Assembly (NCBI GenBank): GCA_014529385.2
Contig: CM043952.1
Coordinates: 67,535,870 to 67,561,369, forward strand
DNA: 25,500 nucleotides
Source: Adiantum capillus-veneris
Lineage: Eukaryota > Streptophyta > Polypodiopsida > Polypodiales > Pteridaceae
Reading direction: 5' to 3'
Numbering within the stretch: position 1 is the stretch's first letter; the number at the start of each line of letters is the position of its first letter. Positions 16,782 through 25,500 of this stretch are shown one piece after another. Below the pieces are notes generated by a model. The model ran no database searches, was not told where the DNA came from, and worked only from the letters and a program-made list of their open reading frames with translations. The position numbers were made by a program, and so were the translations under genes.

Positions 16782-18293
16782 TATAACCGGCCTGTACAAC
16801 GTAGAGGGCGGTACTATTTCAATTACCTGTTAACTTTACACAGAGCACTGAGAAGGGAAGAGAACACAGTTGCGTTCAGCGACTAGAATGTCATTGCGCA
16901 CACGAGACCGACACCCTGTAGGCCCCAAAGACTGGCGCCCCTTTCGGTATTTCTTTATTCAAATTAAGGTAGACGATCCGACCACTTAGCTAAGCTTTCA
17001 CAAAGCTGTCCAAACCTGGCGAGGGCTGAAAACGCAGGTTTTCCACCGGATTTCGACAGCATAACGGCACGAATACCCCTGCAGGTCAAAAACACCTGTC
17101 TAGGACGGATTCCCTCGATATCTGGAAGCTTTCTGGTGAGCTGTCACAGAAATTCAGCGGGCTGTAATTCTCTGTTTTTCTCTGCCGGGAGCCCAAAAGC
17201 CTGTACACGCATCCCAAGGCTCTCACGAGGCTCCCCCGATGTTCCCTTGCAGTTTAGGTGCAAAACCCTAAACCTGCAGAAAAACACAGCAGGCTGTAAT
17301 TCCCTGTTTCGGATCATTTTTAGCGGAGCGAACACGCCTACGCGTGTCCCAAGGGCTCCCGCACGCAATGGGACAGTTCCCCTGTGAATTGGACGAGTTT
17401 TCACGCGAGAAAACTCTCCAAACTCGCAATCTTTCGTGATGGAACTGTGCGTACCTGTGGGGGATTAGCAATTTGCTAATCCGGTTCCTGTTCAGAAGGC
17501 TCTTGCCTTGGCAAACGCGCATAAACCCCCAGAACTGTACATAGGTCAAATGAGAAGCCCACTAGTGGGGCATAACATACTGTACGTAGGGGAGAAAGAG
17601 AGCAGTATGTAGCGTGCGGGGCATCACTCCCGTCACCATACTGTGCATAGAGGGCAAGGTAAGCATTCCATAGCTTCTGTACCTGCTACAATCCACCTGA
17701 GGCTGAAAATGGCGCTCCCTTTGTTGAATGCAGCTCGTTTTTGCCTCCCAGAGTGGGAGAATCGCTCACAGGCTGACACGTCGCCCAGTTTCCGAGTTTG
17801 GGCTTTCCCTGCTAAAAATATCTCAATTGGTGCGTCAGTTGACTTGGCAGCAGAGCAATAGAATGTTCCCCTTGTCATTCCAGAGCTAATGACGCGAACA
17901 CATTTTTCGGTCAAAAATAGCAGTTCCCTAAATTTTAGGAGATGCTTCCATGGCGTCCCTATCGGTCTTCTGACCATCATTGAAGACTACCATTTGTAAA
18001 GTTGCAGTGACTTGACAAGTGGCCCAAATTCCAGTTTGGCGCACACGAGCTTCCATACTCATCAGAATTCAGTGCTAACTGGCCCGGGCAGTCCCTGTCT
18101 GACCGAGCTAGATCCCCGATGTGACCTAGATCCCCGATGTGAGAAACCCATTTGGCTGCAGCCGTTTCACACTGGCCATGCAATGTCCACTTGCACCTTT
18201 TCAAGGGTTTTGGGACAAACAAGTAAAAATAAAATAAATATATCTAATACTTATTTACGGAAGGCAACAGGAAAAATACACCTCCTGGTGACA
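16782..18293 (-). repeat. Gypsy-2 5' LTR
   Basis: 1512 bp, begins TATAACCGGCC and ends CCTGGTGACA on the plus strand, matching 9840-11418. It lacks the 20-bp and about 46-bp segments of the other LTR and differs by scattered substitutions. It would hold the promoter for minus-strand transcription. Confidence 0.95.
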
Positions 18294-18298
18294 GAGAG
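18294..18298. repeat. Target-site duplication GAGAG, right copy
   Basis: Matches 9835-9839 on the other side of gypsy-2. Confidence 0.93.
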
Positions 18299-18643
18299 GC
18301 TTTGAAAACTGCAGTTCATGTATGCAATCGCTCTCCTAAGAGTACGCTGAAAAATGACATTCCAGAGGAGGTTTGGTCTGGCAAACCTGCCTCTTATGAT
18401 CATTTGAGAGTGTTTGGCTGCGAGGCTTTTGTCCATGTTCGTAATGACTTGAGGACAAAGCTAGATGCCAAGTCCATCCAAGGACTCTTCCTAGGTTATG
18501 GGGAAGAGGGTGAAATGGGCTACAGGATATGGTTGCCTCAGTTTAAGAGGGTTGTACGCAGCCGAGATGTAGTGTTCAATGAGGCTAAATTGTTGAAAAA
18601 TGGTACATCTTATGAAATTGACAAGAAATCGGTCAAATTTTAG
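18299..18643 (+). pseudogene. Copia integrase, C-terminal part after gypsy-2
   Basis: The frame resumes with LKTAVHVCNRSPKSTLKNDI, PEEVWSGKPASYDHLRVFGC and KSIQGLFLGYGEEGEMGYRI, the conserved end of the copia integrase core and the GKP/FLGY module. It continues the frame that stops at the insertion (9835). A TAG at 18641-18643 interrupts it; the frame reopens at once. Confidence 0.92.
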
Positions 18644-19309
18644 CCTCTCTTGCCACTTATTGATGTTGAAAAAGAGCCCCAGGATGCATTACCGCAAGCT
18701 GAAATTGGTAATCAGCCGGTTAACCTTGAGCCAGAAGAGGTAGGACATGATTTAGATGCTCCAAATGAGGATGGACAGCCACCTGTCATGGCTGAAAATG
18801 ATTTTCAGCAGCATGAGTATGCTGAAAATGAGTTGCCTCCTGATGTAGAACCTGTGCCTGAGAATGTAGATCATTGGGTACGCAGGTCTACTCGTGTCAG
18901 AAGGTTGATACAGTGCTTTGACCCCTCTTTGCATCATGTTATGTTGATAGATGAGGGTGAGCCTCTTACATATAAAGAGGCAAAATCATGTGAGTTAAGC
19001 AGTAAGTGGGAGCTTGCGATGCAAGAGGAAATCAAATCTTGGCATTCAAACAATACTTGGGATCTTGTGCCATTGCCTAAAGGAAGAAAGGCTCTTTCTA
19101 ACAAATGGGTTTACAAGGTCAAATGTGTTGATGGAAAGCCCAAGTATAAAGCAAGGTTAGTTGCCAAAGGGTATGCACAAAAAGAGGGGATTGACTTTCA
19201 AGAGATCTTTTCTCCTGTTGTAAAGCTTACGACATTGCGTGTCCTTTTTGCTCTCGCTGCAATGCTTGACTTAGAATTGAATCAAATGGATGTAAAAACA
19301 GCTTTTCTT
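18644..19309 (+). pseudogene. Copia linker and N-terminal half of reverse transcriptase, cut by the LINE
   Basis: In the same frame as the integrase tail. An acidic linker (EEVGHDLDAPNEDGQPPVMA) leads to WVRRSTRVRR, then the RVT_2 reverse transcriptase: KWELAMQEEIKSWHSNNTWD, LVPLPKGRKALSNKWVYKVK, YKARLVAKGYAQKEGIDFQE, FSPVVKLTTLRVLFALAA, LELNQMDVKTAFL with the first catalytic Asp. It stops after TAFL at 19309. The catalytic DD motif (YVDD) and RNase H are lost from view. The frame happens to stay open into the LINE, which makes a chance fusion. Confidence 0.93.
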
Positions 19310-19315
19310 TTTTTT

Positions 19316-19775
19316 GGCTCGCTGCTGCTGCACGCTCCCCCCCTTGCGCCATGGCTACCCCTCACCCCCCTTCTCTCTCTCGTCCTCGCGCTTCCCCCAG
19401 CCCCCTCCCGCGCTGCCCCCTCCCCTCGCCCTCGTGCTGCATCCCCTGTCCCCTCTCGCCTTCGCGCTGTTTCCCCCACCCAGCCCAGCCCGCCACCCCC
19501 TGTCCCTTGCTGCCCGCCGACCTCCCCCCTAGCCCGCCCGTTGCCCCCCCCATTCCTTGGCTGTTTTCTCCCCCCCCCCCCCCCCCCCCTCTCCTCGCAG
19601 CTTTCTGTACCTGTGCTCGCCTCTTTTTCCTTCCCTCCATCCCCCCTGTCCGCATTATCCCCGAAGGGTTTTCTGCGCCTGGCTCTGCAACACTTTTTCT
19701 TCGGACAAGTGTTCGGCGTACTCGGTTGCAGATTGTTCTTCTCCTGCCGCTTCTTCGACTCAGCAGTAGACATAG
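19316..19775 (+). other. LINE 5' leader, C-rich with a 20-base poly-C run
   Basis: Pyrimidine- and C-rich DNA with an uninterrupted C run at 19570-19589. Many frames stay open because of base composition, including the fusion to the copia frame and long minus-strand Gly/Arg-rich frames; none looks like a protein. It probably holds the LINE internal promoter. Confidence 0.7.
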
Positions 19776-20558
19776 ATGGAGGCTCCAGCTCCGCCACAGA
19801 GGACTCGCTTGAAGCCCCCTCGCCCGACCCCGCTGAGCCCACCATTCGACTTGCTCTTTCGCCAACAGAGCAAGCGAGCCTTGCCGCTGAGGTAGAGCGC
19901 TTGCAGGCGATTTTGTCATCTGCAAGGTTCTCGGCACCCGTCCTAGCAGAGGAGAGCTGCGAGACCTTCTCCAAGCCCGCCTTCTCGCAGAGGTGGGCAA
20001 GATTTTGGATGTCCAGATCCTCGGACGGGGGTACTACCAGATTGAGTTCGAGACTTCCGAGATGGCCTCCAAGGTCATAGCTATGAGTCCACTGGCTATC
20101 CGAGCATCACGCGCCCACTTTCGACAGTGGCGACATGGTTTTGACCCGACTTCGGATGTGCTAGTAGAGGAGGCAGACATCCCCATCTCAGTCTGCTTTC
20201 CGGGTTTACGGAGGGAGTACCTTCCACTTCTCTCCAGGATTGGCTCCGCCATCGGGACTGTTCTGGAGACACCTCGTACGGCAGCATCAGTAGCTGCCAA
20301 GGCGGCCGGCATCCCTTCAGTTCGAGTTTTGGTCAGAGATACCCACACGCTCCCGAAGGTCTGCCTCGGGTGAGTGGGGGTTGGTTTAGACAGAGTGTGG
20401 ACTACTCGGGTCTTCCGAACCAGTGCTTCATTTGCAGACAGATGGGCCACCTAGCGAAGGCCTGTCCACGGAGGAGGCCACGACCTGCACCTCAGCCTCA
20501 GCCCCAGCCTGCCAAGGCTAGGCCGCAACCTCAGCCAGCGATAGCGCACAGATTCTGA
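19776..20558 (+). pseudogene. LINE ORF1: DUF4283-like domain and zinc knuckle
   Basis: ATG 19776 (MEAPAPPQRTRL) is a plausible start, but the coding signal changes frame at least twice near 19800-19905. After that, frame 1 gives VLGTRPSRGELRDLLQ, GKILDVQILGRGYYQIEFET and RASRAHFRQWRHGFDPT, the pattern of the DUF4283 domain in plant LINE ORF1 proteins. Another shift at about 20355 leads to CFICRQMGHLAKAC, a CCHC knuckle (C-x2-C-x4-H-x4-C), then a Pro/Gln-rich repeat (PQPQPAKARPQPQP) and a stop at 20558. ORF1 proteins bind the LINE RNA as a chaperone. Confidence 0.85.
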
Positions 20559-21042
20559 GCCACCCTCCGAGCCTGGGGCTCCAGCGGAGGAGGCGTGGCA
20601 ACAGGCCCGTGGTCGTCGACGCCAGGGGCCACAGCGACAGCCTGGCACTCAGAGTGGCCCTCAGGTGCCTACTCAGCAGCAGTGGGTTCCCACGGGGAAC
20701 CGCTTTGGTCCTCTTGAGCAGGAGGAGCCCCCTACGCCAGCCTCCACTTCCGCTTCACCCTCACCAGCCCCCCCCACCTTCAGATTTCCCCTCTTCCTCC
20801 TCATCCCCTCCCCCGTCCTCTGCTCCCGCTCACTCCCCACCTCGCCCCCCTGTCTCTGTCGCCCCACCCTGCTTCTCTTCTCCCCCCCCCTCCCCCCCCC
20901 CCCCCCCCCCCCAGCTCCTTCTCCCCCTCCTCCTGCTTCAGTACCATAGTCGACTCAGGAGACTGGTCCCTCGCCGGCGGCTAGGAGATCTCTTGGCAGC
21001 GCTTTTGCCACGAGTCGCCTAGCGAGAGAGGGTCAGTCCTTC
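20559..21042 (+). other. LINE ORF1 low-complexity Pro/Ser-rich spacer
   Basis: C-rich DNA with a 9-base and a 21-base C run (20882-20890, 20892-20912). Frames are open but consist of Pro/Ser/Leu repeats. Presumably the linker between the knuckle and the C-terminal part of ORF1, expanded and shifted. Confidence 0.55.
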
Positions 21043-21687
21043 TTGCGGCCCCCTCTGCAGATTCAGACAGCTTCCCTTGCAGCTATCCCTCGTGGTCTGA
21101 CGAGCATTGACCTCCGACGCCGCTGGGACTTCTTCGATTACGGATTCACTCGCTTTCTCAGCGATTCCGCAGCAGATCACGAGGCAGCCTGCTTCAGGGT
21201 CCACGCTCTGTTCCTCGCCGCTAGGGGGACAGAGGCCTTGGACTCAGCAGTTGGTTTCTCCTTTCTCCTCTGTGGTAGGACCGAGATAGAGTGGTCCCTC
21301 GACTCAGTGGTGGGATAGTTGCATACACAGGTTCTCGAGTTCTCTCACCACATGGGAGAACTTGGAGTTACAGATTTGCTGCAGACTTTGTGGCCACTGG
21401 CCAAGTTTGCGGTGACACCCCCAGACTCAGCAGGATGTAGGCACATTGTGGTGTACTTTTTTGCTGATACGCAGTGTTTGCCTTGCTATGTATACATACA
21501 TGAGGACTCCTGGACAGAGGAGGTTTCTTTACGCACGGCTCGCTCTGCTTGGGCTTGGGCCAGGCACTCACTACAGGCTCGCCTATCTAGAGGACGCTCA
21601 GATGCGGATTACTCCCCATCCAAGCCTGCCTCGAAGATAGCCCGTCTTGCTGCTGCGGCAGCATCTGTTCTCTCTCGCTCCCCATGA
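21043..21687 (+). pseudogene. LINE ORF1 C-terminal region, unrecognised domain, one nonsense codon
   Basis: Frame 1 is open from about 21043 (a TTG, not a start) to TGA 21685-21687 except for TAG at 21316-21318. The translation has LTSIDLRRRWDFFDYGFTRF, HEAACFRVHALFLAARG, FLLCGRTEIEW, then MGELGVTDLLQTLWPLAKF, RHIVVYFFADTQCLPCYVYI and an Ala/Arg-rich tail. It reads like a folded domain, not low complexity, but I do not recognise it. Its stop overlaps the ORF2 start by four bases, which argues it is the end of ORF1. Confidence 0.7.
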
Positions 21688-22736
21688 GGATCGTCTCGTG
21701 GAACGTGCAGGGATTAGGTGGGCCCCAGTTTGAGCGACAGCGAGGCCGATTGCGTCAGGAGCTTCAGCGTTGCCTTGTGGGAGGAGAGATTGATCTCCTT
21801 ATGCTTCAGGAGCACCATTTGTCTGAAAGCCGCATTCGACGATGTGGTCAGATTTTGCGTGGACGTTATGATACCTTTTGGTCAGCTGCTTTTGGACCTG
21901 GAGGCATCCAGGGTGGGGTATGTATGACTATTGCGGACTCATTGCAGCAGGCCATTGTGGGCAGAGGGATTATTGTGCCAGGCAGGGCTCAGTGGATCAC
22001 TTTGCAGGTTCAGGGTGGCCTTGTGGGCTTCCTGAACATCTATGCGCCCAATGTGGCGAGTGCTCGTACAGAGTTTTGGTCACAGATTGTTGAGTCTTTG
22101 CCACAGGTTGACCATTGGTGTGTAGGAGGGGACTTCAACATGTTGGAGGACCCCTCTGACAGGATCGGAGGCAGGCATGCTACTGTGCATGGAGTCGAGT
22201 TAGCAGCTTGGGAGAGGTTGTGTATGACTTTGAGGGTCTCGGATACATGGCAGCACTCTGGCTTTGTGAGGCCTCCAGAGAGTCTTGCCTTCTCTAGATC
22301 GGACCGCAGAGTGGGAGGAGTGAATCTATCGCAGATAGATCGCTTCTACACTAGTGACCACTTCAGTGACTTGGGGGGATCAGTGGGCATCCTGGCAGGG
22401 ACATCCTTCTCGGACCATGCACCAGTGATCCTCACAGTGGCAGACAGGCAGAGGAGTGGGAGCACGATGCTTCGCGACCCAGAGCGAGTCTTGTTGGACT
22501 CAGCACTCAGAGAGAGGATAGAGGCTCTTTGGACAGAGGGCATGGACAGCCAGGCTCTACCGGCAGACAGAGTGGCCTTAGGCCTAGCTCAGCTTAGCCA
22601 CTTTTTTCTCCAGGAGTCTTTGGCTCGACGGGCTGCAGCGAGAGAGGAGGAGCAGCGACTCAGACGAGGCATTGCTTCACTACAGAGGATGCAGGAGCAG
22701 CATCCAGACAGTCCATGGTTGGAGGAGCAGTTATAG
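21684..22736 (+). pseudogene. LINE ORF2: endonuclease domain, ends at a nonsense codon
   Basis: ATG 21684 overlaps the ORF1 stop (ATGA). The endonuclease is of the APE (exonuclease-endonuclease-phosphatase) type: SWNVQGL (Asn7), LQEHH (Glu43), GGDFN (Asp150, Asn152), SQIDRFY (Asp219) and SFSDHAPV (Asp244, His245), so all expected catalytic residues are present. It nicks target DNA for target-primed reverse transcription. An Arg/Glu/Gln-rich linker follows (about residues 255-350). TAG at 22734-22736 stops the frame, which continues open in the same frame to 23324, so this is one nonsense change. Confidence 0.95.
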
Positions 22737-23324
22737 CAGGCTCGACAGGAGCTTGCTTGCACAGAGGAGAGGCGCCATGAGTTTGCCTTTCACCGACAGG
22801 CATCTCAGTGGACTCAGGTAGGTGACAGAGTGACAAGTGCTTTTTTTGAGACAATGGGACCTCGGCATTCGCATAGACCCGATGGGTCAGTTGTTTGTGA
22901 GCCTGAGGATATGCGTGCAGTTGCTACTGACTTTTACCGTGAGCTACTGTCGGCTGAGCCCCAGTCAGAGAGACAGGCTGCATGCAGGGAGCAGGTTTGG
23001 GCGCAAATGCCTTGTCTTGTGACTGAGGAGATGCACCAGAGGCTAGAGATACCTCTTCAGCTTGAGGAGTTGCACACGGCTCTTAGGGCCCTTCCTCGTG
23101 GTAGCTGTCCAGGTGAGGATGGGCTGACTCCCAGCTTCTTCTTGGAGTACTGGGACTTGCTTGCCCCAGATCTTTGTAGTGCCTTTCAGTACATTCTGCA
23201 CACAGGAGTGATGCCGGATAGCATGAGTGAGGGCCTGATTTACCTCATTCCAAAGGAGGGTGGCTCCTTGGATGAGATTCGACAGTGGCGCCCCATCACC
23301 CTAGAAGGCATACGACAGAGTTGA
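22737..23324 (+). pseudogene. LINE ORF2: linker and start of reverse transcriptase
   Basis: Same frame as the endonuclease. It has FHRQASQWTQVGDRVTSAFF, DMRAVATDFYRELLS, then RT motifs: LRALPRGSCPGEDGLTPSFF, YILHTGVMPDSMSEGLIYLI, PKEGGSLDEIRQWRPITL. After RPITL at about 23300 the expected 50-70 residues (the NxxYK..AK.L..RL and QxGF regions) are absent and the next recognisable motif is KAYDRVDWDF in another frame. Confidence 0.93.
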
Positions 23325-23931
23325 CTGGGACTTTCTAGAGGGCACGCTTCGCAGGATGCGCTTTTCAGATGCTTGGATCAGAGGGGTGTCAGCTTTGTAC
23401 AGATAGGCTCACAGTCAGGTGCTTTTGGCAGGAGGTAGAGGTGAGCGCTTCATGCTCACACGATCGGTCAGACAGGGTTGTCCTCTTGCCCCCTTTCTCT
23501 TTCTGTTCTATGCGGAGGCGATGAGCAGATTTTTGGTGTCACAGCAGGTTGGTTTGAGGGGCTTAGCACTCCCTATACGGGGAGATGAGCTTCTGGATGC
23601 TGAGTTTGCCGACGACTCAGCCTTGTACTTAGAGGGCCAGGAGGCCAATTTACACAGGTGTGGGCAGGCTCTGGAGACCTTTTGTTGTGCATCGGGCGCA
23701 CTGATCAACTGGAGAAAGACAGTGGCTTTCTCGGTTGGCAGTGCTCCTGTGCCAGAGTGGATGCCAGGAGAGGGTTTCAGGTGGATTCCTCCAGGGACTG
23801 CAGTTCGATACTTGGGTTGCCAGGTTGGTTTGGATTTGTCCCCCGAGCAGCAGATTGCTCCTCTTCTCCTGTCCATCAGGAGAAAGCTGTTACATTGGAG
23901 CTCAGCACGACTTTCGCTGCTGGTAGAGTAG
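23305..23931 (+). pseudogene. LINE ORF2: reverse transcriptase palm, after an internal deletion
   Basis: Frame 1 begins at the deletion junction with KAYDRVDWDFLEGTLRRM (catalytic Asp), an in-frame TAG at 23404-23406, then VRQGCPLAPFLFLFYAEAMS and AEFADDSALYLEGQEANLHR, the FADD box with both catalytic Asp (23605-23616), then SGALINWRKT and RYLGCQVGLDLS. A frameshift at about 23915 moves the signal to frame 0. RT would copy the element RNA from the nicked target; this copy lacks part of the fingers. Confidence 0.92.
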
Positions 23932-24776
23932 TAGTTGCCAACCAGGTGTTGTTGGCAACTATGTGGTACATCACCTCTTGCTGGATCTTCTCGAGTTCTT
24001 GTATCAGCCAGGTAGAGAGGCTGATCAGGAACTTCCTTTGGTCAGGTCGCGACACTCAGATTGCCCGAGCCAAGGTGGCTTGGTCGGTCATCACACTTCC
24101 TTGTTCTCAGGGAGGGCTTGGGATCATTGATCCAGCACAGCAGAGCAGAGCCCTTCTTTGGAAGTTCGTCGTCAGTGGACTTCTTCTAGGCGAGGAGCCC
24201 TGGAAAGAGTTCTTGCTGCAGAGGCTTCGTGCCAGGGTGCCTCAGTCAGGAGGCCCTTGGCAACCTTCGACCAGATGGATCTTTACAGAGTTGCGCTGAG
24301 TTGGTTTGAGCAGGAGACTGGAGGACCGATTCGCTGTGAGTTTGCTTCGTTCTTGGGAGCTCTTACGGCGTGGCCTAGAGCAGAGACGGCCGACATGCAC
24401 GGAGGAGCGCCTACGACAGCCCCTCGTCTGGAACCCCATGGTTAGCACTCAGAGAGGCCACTTGGTTGGGAGTAGGCCTCATGTTTCTTGGGGTCCCATG
24501 GCAGCAGGTCCAGCGCTCTCTCTAGGTGACTGGCTAGAGTTCACAGGTTTGTCAGAGGAGGTGCAGGCTGTCCAGCTACAGGGCATCAGAGGGGTTCAGA
24601 GCATGTGTCAGGACATCTCAGAGTTAGTTCCAGCTGAGTGGCTCACGCCTCTCGAGCCAGTAGCACCCCGATGGATGGGAGCCTTCACACGGCTGGAGGT
24701 TCTCATCTCAGTCAGGGCTTGTTCAGAGACTGTCCCAGCCCTGTTCTTCGAGCTCGAGGGTGGGGGACGATTATAG
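23917..24776 (+). pseudogene. LINE ORF2: thumb and connection region
   Basis: Frame 0 gives GRVVVANQVLLATMWYITSC, VERLIRNFLWSGRDT, KVAWSVITLPCSQGGLGIID and LLWKFVVSGLLLGEEPWKEF, the usual stretch after the RT palm in plant LINEs. TGA at 24297-24299 interrupts. The frame then goes on with LRSWELLRRGLEQRRPTCTE, ERLRQPLVWNPMV and a TAG at 24774-24776. Frames 0 and 2 are both open in parts; I follow frame 0 because of the QPLVWNP motif. Confidence 0.85.
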
Positions 24777-24928
24777 CAAGTTGCAGTAGAGGCCCCGCAG
24801 GTAGCAGAGTGCTGTTTCCAGAGGATCCGAGTTGTGGGCATCTGTGGGAGGACATGCGTCATAGACCCTGACCCAGCAGCTCTTGAGACAGGTCTTGGAG
24901 GCTATGGGCTTGGGAGTGCTGTCCATAG
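24777..24928 (+). pseudogene. LINE ORF2: decayed connection before the zinc-binding domain
   Basis: Coding signal is unclear here. Frames 0 and 1 are both open for short stretches and no motif is evident. At least one frameshift must lie here, because the next clear domain is in frame 2. Confidence 0.5.
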
Positions 24929-25500
24929 GCACGAGTACAGTGGGATCCTGGTCAGTGGCTATGGAGGGACCCCTTCTCTTCTGCAGACCGCCCAGGAGTC
25001 CCTTTCTTTCAGTACACTGTTCGGCTTGGACGTCATATTCTTGCAGCGCAGAGAGAGGCCCGCCCCGCTGTAGCACGTTATTGGCAGGAGGAGGGCCTCA
25101 CAATTGAGTTCTTGGCAGCTTTTTGGCAGAGGCTGTGGGACTCCAGACAGCCGAGACGCGTCACTTTGTTCCAGTGGTTGATTGCACACAGAGCCACAGC
25201 AGTTGGGAGTTGGCTTGTGCATAGTGGTCTCTCGGCCGCATGTACAGCCTGTGACCAGTTGGTGGAGAGTCAGCGTCACTGTCTTTGGGACTGTCCCTCG
25301 GCCCAGCAGGTGTGGCTACGAGTTCTTCGGCTGATGCCTGCCCTCTCCACGGCTCGACAGTACACTTGGGGGGCAACGGCTTGGTCCACCCTCACGGGCC
25401 CGGCACTTCAGTTTGAGCTATCTTCCACCAGCAGGATGATAGTGATACAGGGGGGGCGACCTACACTCCAGCCTGCTACAGATCTTACTCCACAGGAGTG
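24929..25500 (+). pseudogene. LINE ORF2: C-terminal zf-RVT domain, truncated by the window edge
   Basis: Frame 2 is open from after a TAG at 24926-24928 to the last base. It has WDPGQWLWRDPFSSADRPGV, TVRLGRHILAAQREARPAVA, RRVTLFQWLIAHRATAVGSW and the zinc site CTACDQLVESQRHCLWDC (CxxC...HxxxxxxC spacing, 25241-25294), followed by WLRVLRLMPAL. This is the reverse-transcriptase zinc-binding module typical of plant LINE ORF2. An RNase H domain, found in some plant LINEs, would lie beyond the edge. Confidence 0.9.

Larger units (their letters stand above)
9840..18293 (-). mobile_element. Gypsy-2: Ty3/gypsy chromovirus with both LTRs (8454 bp)
   Basis: Minus-strand element with 5' LTR 16782-18293, PBS-like site, a single gag-pol frame (16696 to 11728), 3' untranslated region and 3' LTR 9840-11418. 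Order is gag, protease, RT, RNase H, integrase, chromodomain. LTR termini are TGTCACC...GGTTATA on the minus strand, so TG...TA rather than TG...CA. A 5-bp GAGAG duplication flanks it. It is disabled by at least four nonsense codons and one frameshift. The two LTRs are nearly identical apart from two indels, so the insertion is relatively young compared with gypsy-1. Confidence 0.95.
7089..19309 (+). mobile_element. Ty1/copia retrotransposon, 5' part, interrupted by gypsy-2 and truncated in view by the LINE
   Basis: Plus-strand element in gypsy-1. It shows the 5' LTR, PBS, gag, protease, integrase and the first part of RT in the copia order (integrase before RT). Gypsy-2 splits the integrase (9840-18293) and the LINE splits the RT at about 19310. 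Coding sequence carries stops at 8884-8886 and 18641-18643, a one-base loss in the protease motif near 8905, and further shifts near 9280 and 9795. The 3' half and 3' LTR are not in the window. The 5 bp before 7089 are CTGCT, the expected target duplication, but the partner is out of view. Confidence 0.9.
19310..25500 (+). mobile_element. L1-like LINE, 5' part, inserted in the copia RT
   Basis: Plus-strand non-LTR element starting at about 19310 with T bases then GGCTCGCTGCTGC. It has a C-rich leader, ORF1 with a DUF4283-like domain and a CCHC knuckle, and ORF2 with apurinic-type endonuclease, RT and a zf-RVT-type C-terminus. The 3' end, poly(A) and target duplication are outside the window. 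ORF2 carries several nonsense codons, frameshifts and an internal RT deletion. Base composition is GC-richer than the elements around it. Confidence 0.93.

Noticed and set aside
19282-20000. Long minus-strand Gly/Arg-rich frames of 230 and 212 codons
   Set aside because: Antisense of the C-rich LINE leader; composition keeps the frames open, and no motif supports them.
18650-20080. A 476-codon plus-strand frame
   Set aside because: Chance fusion: the copia RT frame runs through the LINE leader and poly-C run into part of ORF1.

Overview
This window reads as nuclear DNA of a land plant, made almost entirely of transposable elements nested inside one another. The support is: Ty1/copia and chromodomain Ty3/gypsy elements, an initiator-tRNA-Met type primer-binding site, an L1-like LINE with a zf-RVT type C-terminus, a plant-type Helitron end, and long (CT)n/(GA)n tracts. 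No ordinary host gene, rRNA, tRNA or CRISPR array is visible. The protein style would suit a fern or another non-seed plant, but that is only a guess. Every element carries nonsense codons, frameshifts or deletions, so this is a graveyard, not an active locus.

Layout. 1-2367: low-complexity DNA rich in CT tracts with no recognisable gene. It ends at 2367 in a minus-strand Helitron-like 5' terminus that abuts a gypsy LTR. 2368-7088: a decayed minus-strand chromovirus, gypsy-1 (LTR remnant, chromodomain, integrase, part of RNase H). It is split by a 2371-bp non-autonomous LTR element (4631-7001, TSD CTTCC, minus strand) and then interrupted at 7089 by a copia element. 7089-19309: the copia element on the plus strand (5' LTR, PBS, gag, protease, integrase, first part of RT). 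It is split by gypsy-2, an 8454-bp minus-strand chromovirus with both LTRs (9840-18293, TSD GAGAG). From about 19310 to the window end: a plus-strand LINE inserted in the copia RT just after the first catalytic Asp motif, with ORF1 and ORF2 (endonuclease, RT, zf-RVT) running off the edge.

Relative order of events from nesting: gypsy-1 is oldest. The non-autonomous element, the copia and probably the Helitron then landed in it. Gypsy-2 and the LINE landed in the copia. Gypsy-1 and gypsy-2 belong to one family, so that family was active before and after the copia insertion.

Points most worth a second look: the non-autonomous LTR element, whose internal region carries an ankyrin-like repeat ORF and seven copies of a 12-bp motif; a shared Lys at the canonical integrase Glu position in both gypsy copies; a 14-bp inverted repeat created by an insertion at one gypsy-2 LTR end; and an ATGA stop/start overlap between LINE ORF1 and ORF2.
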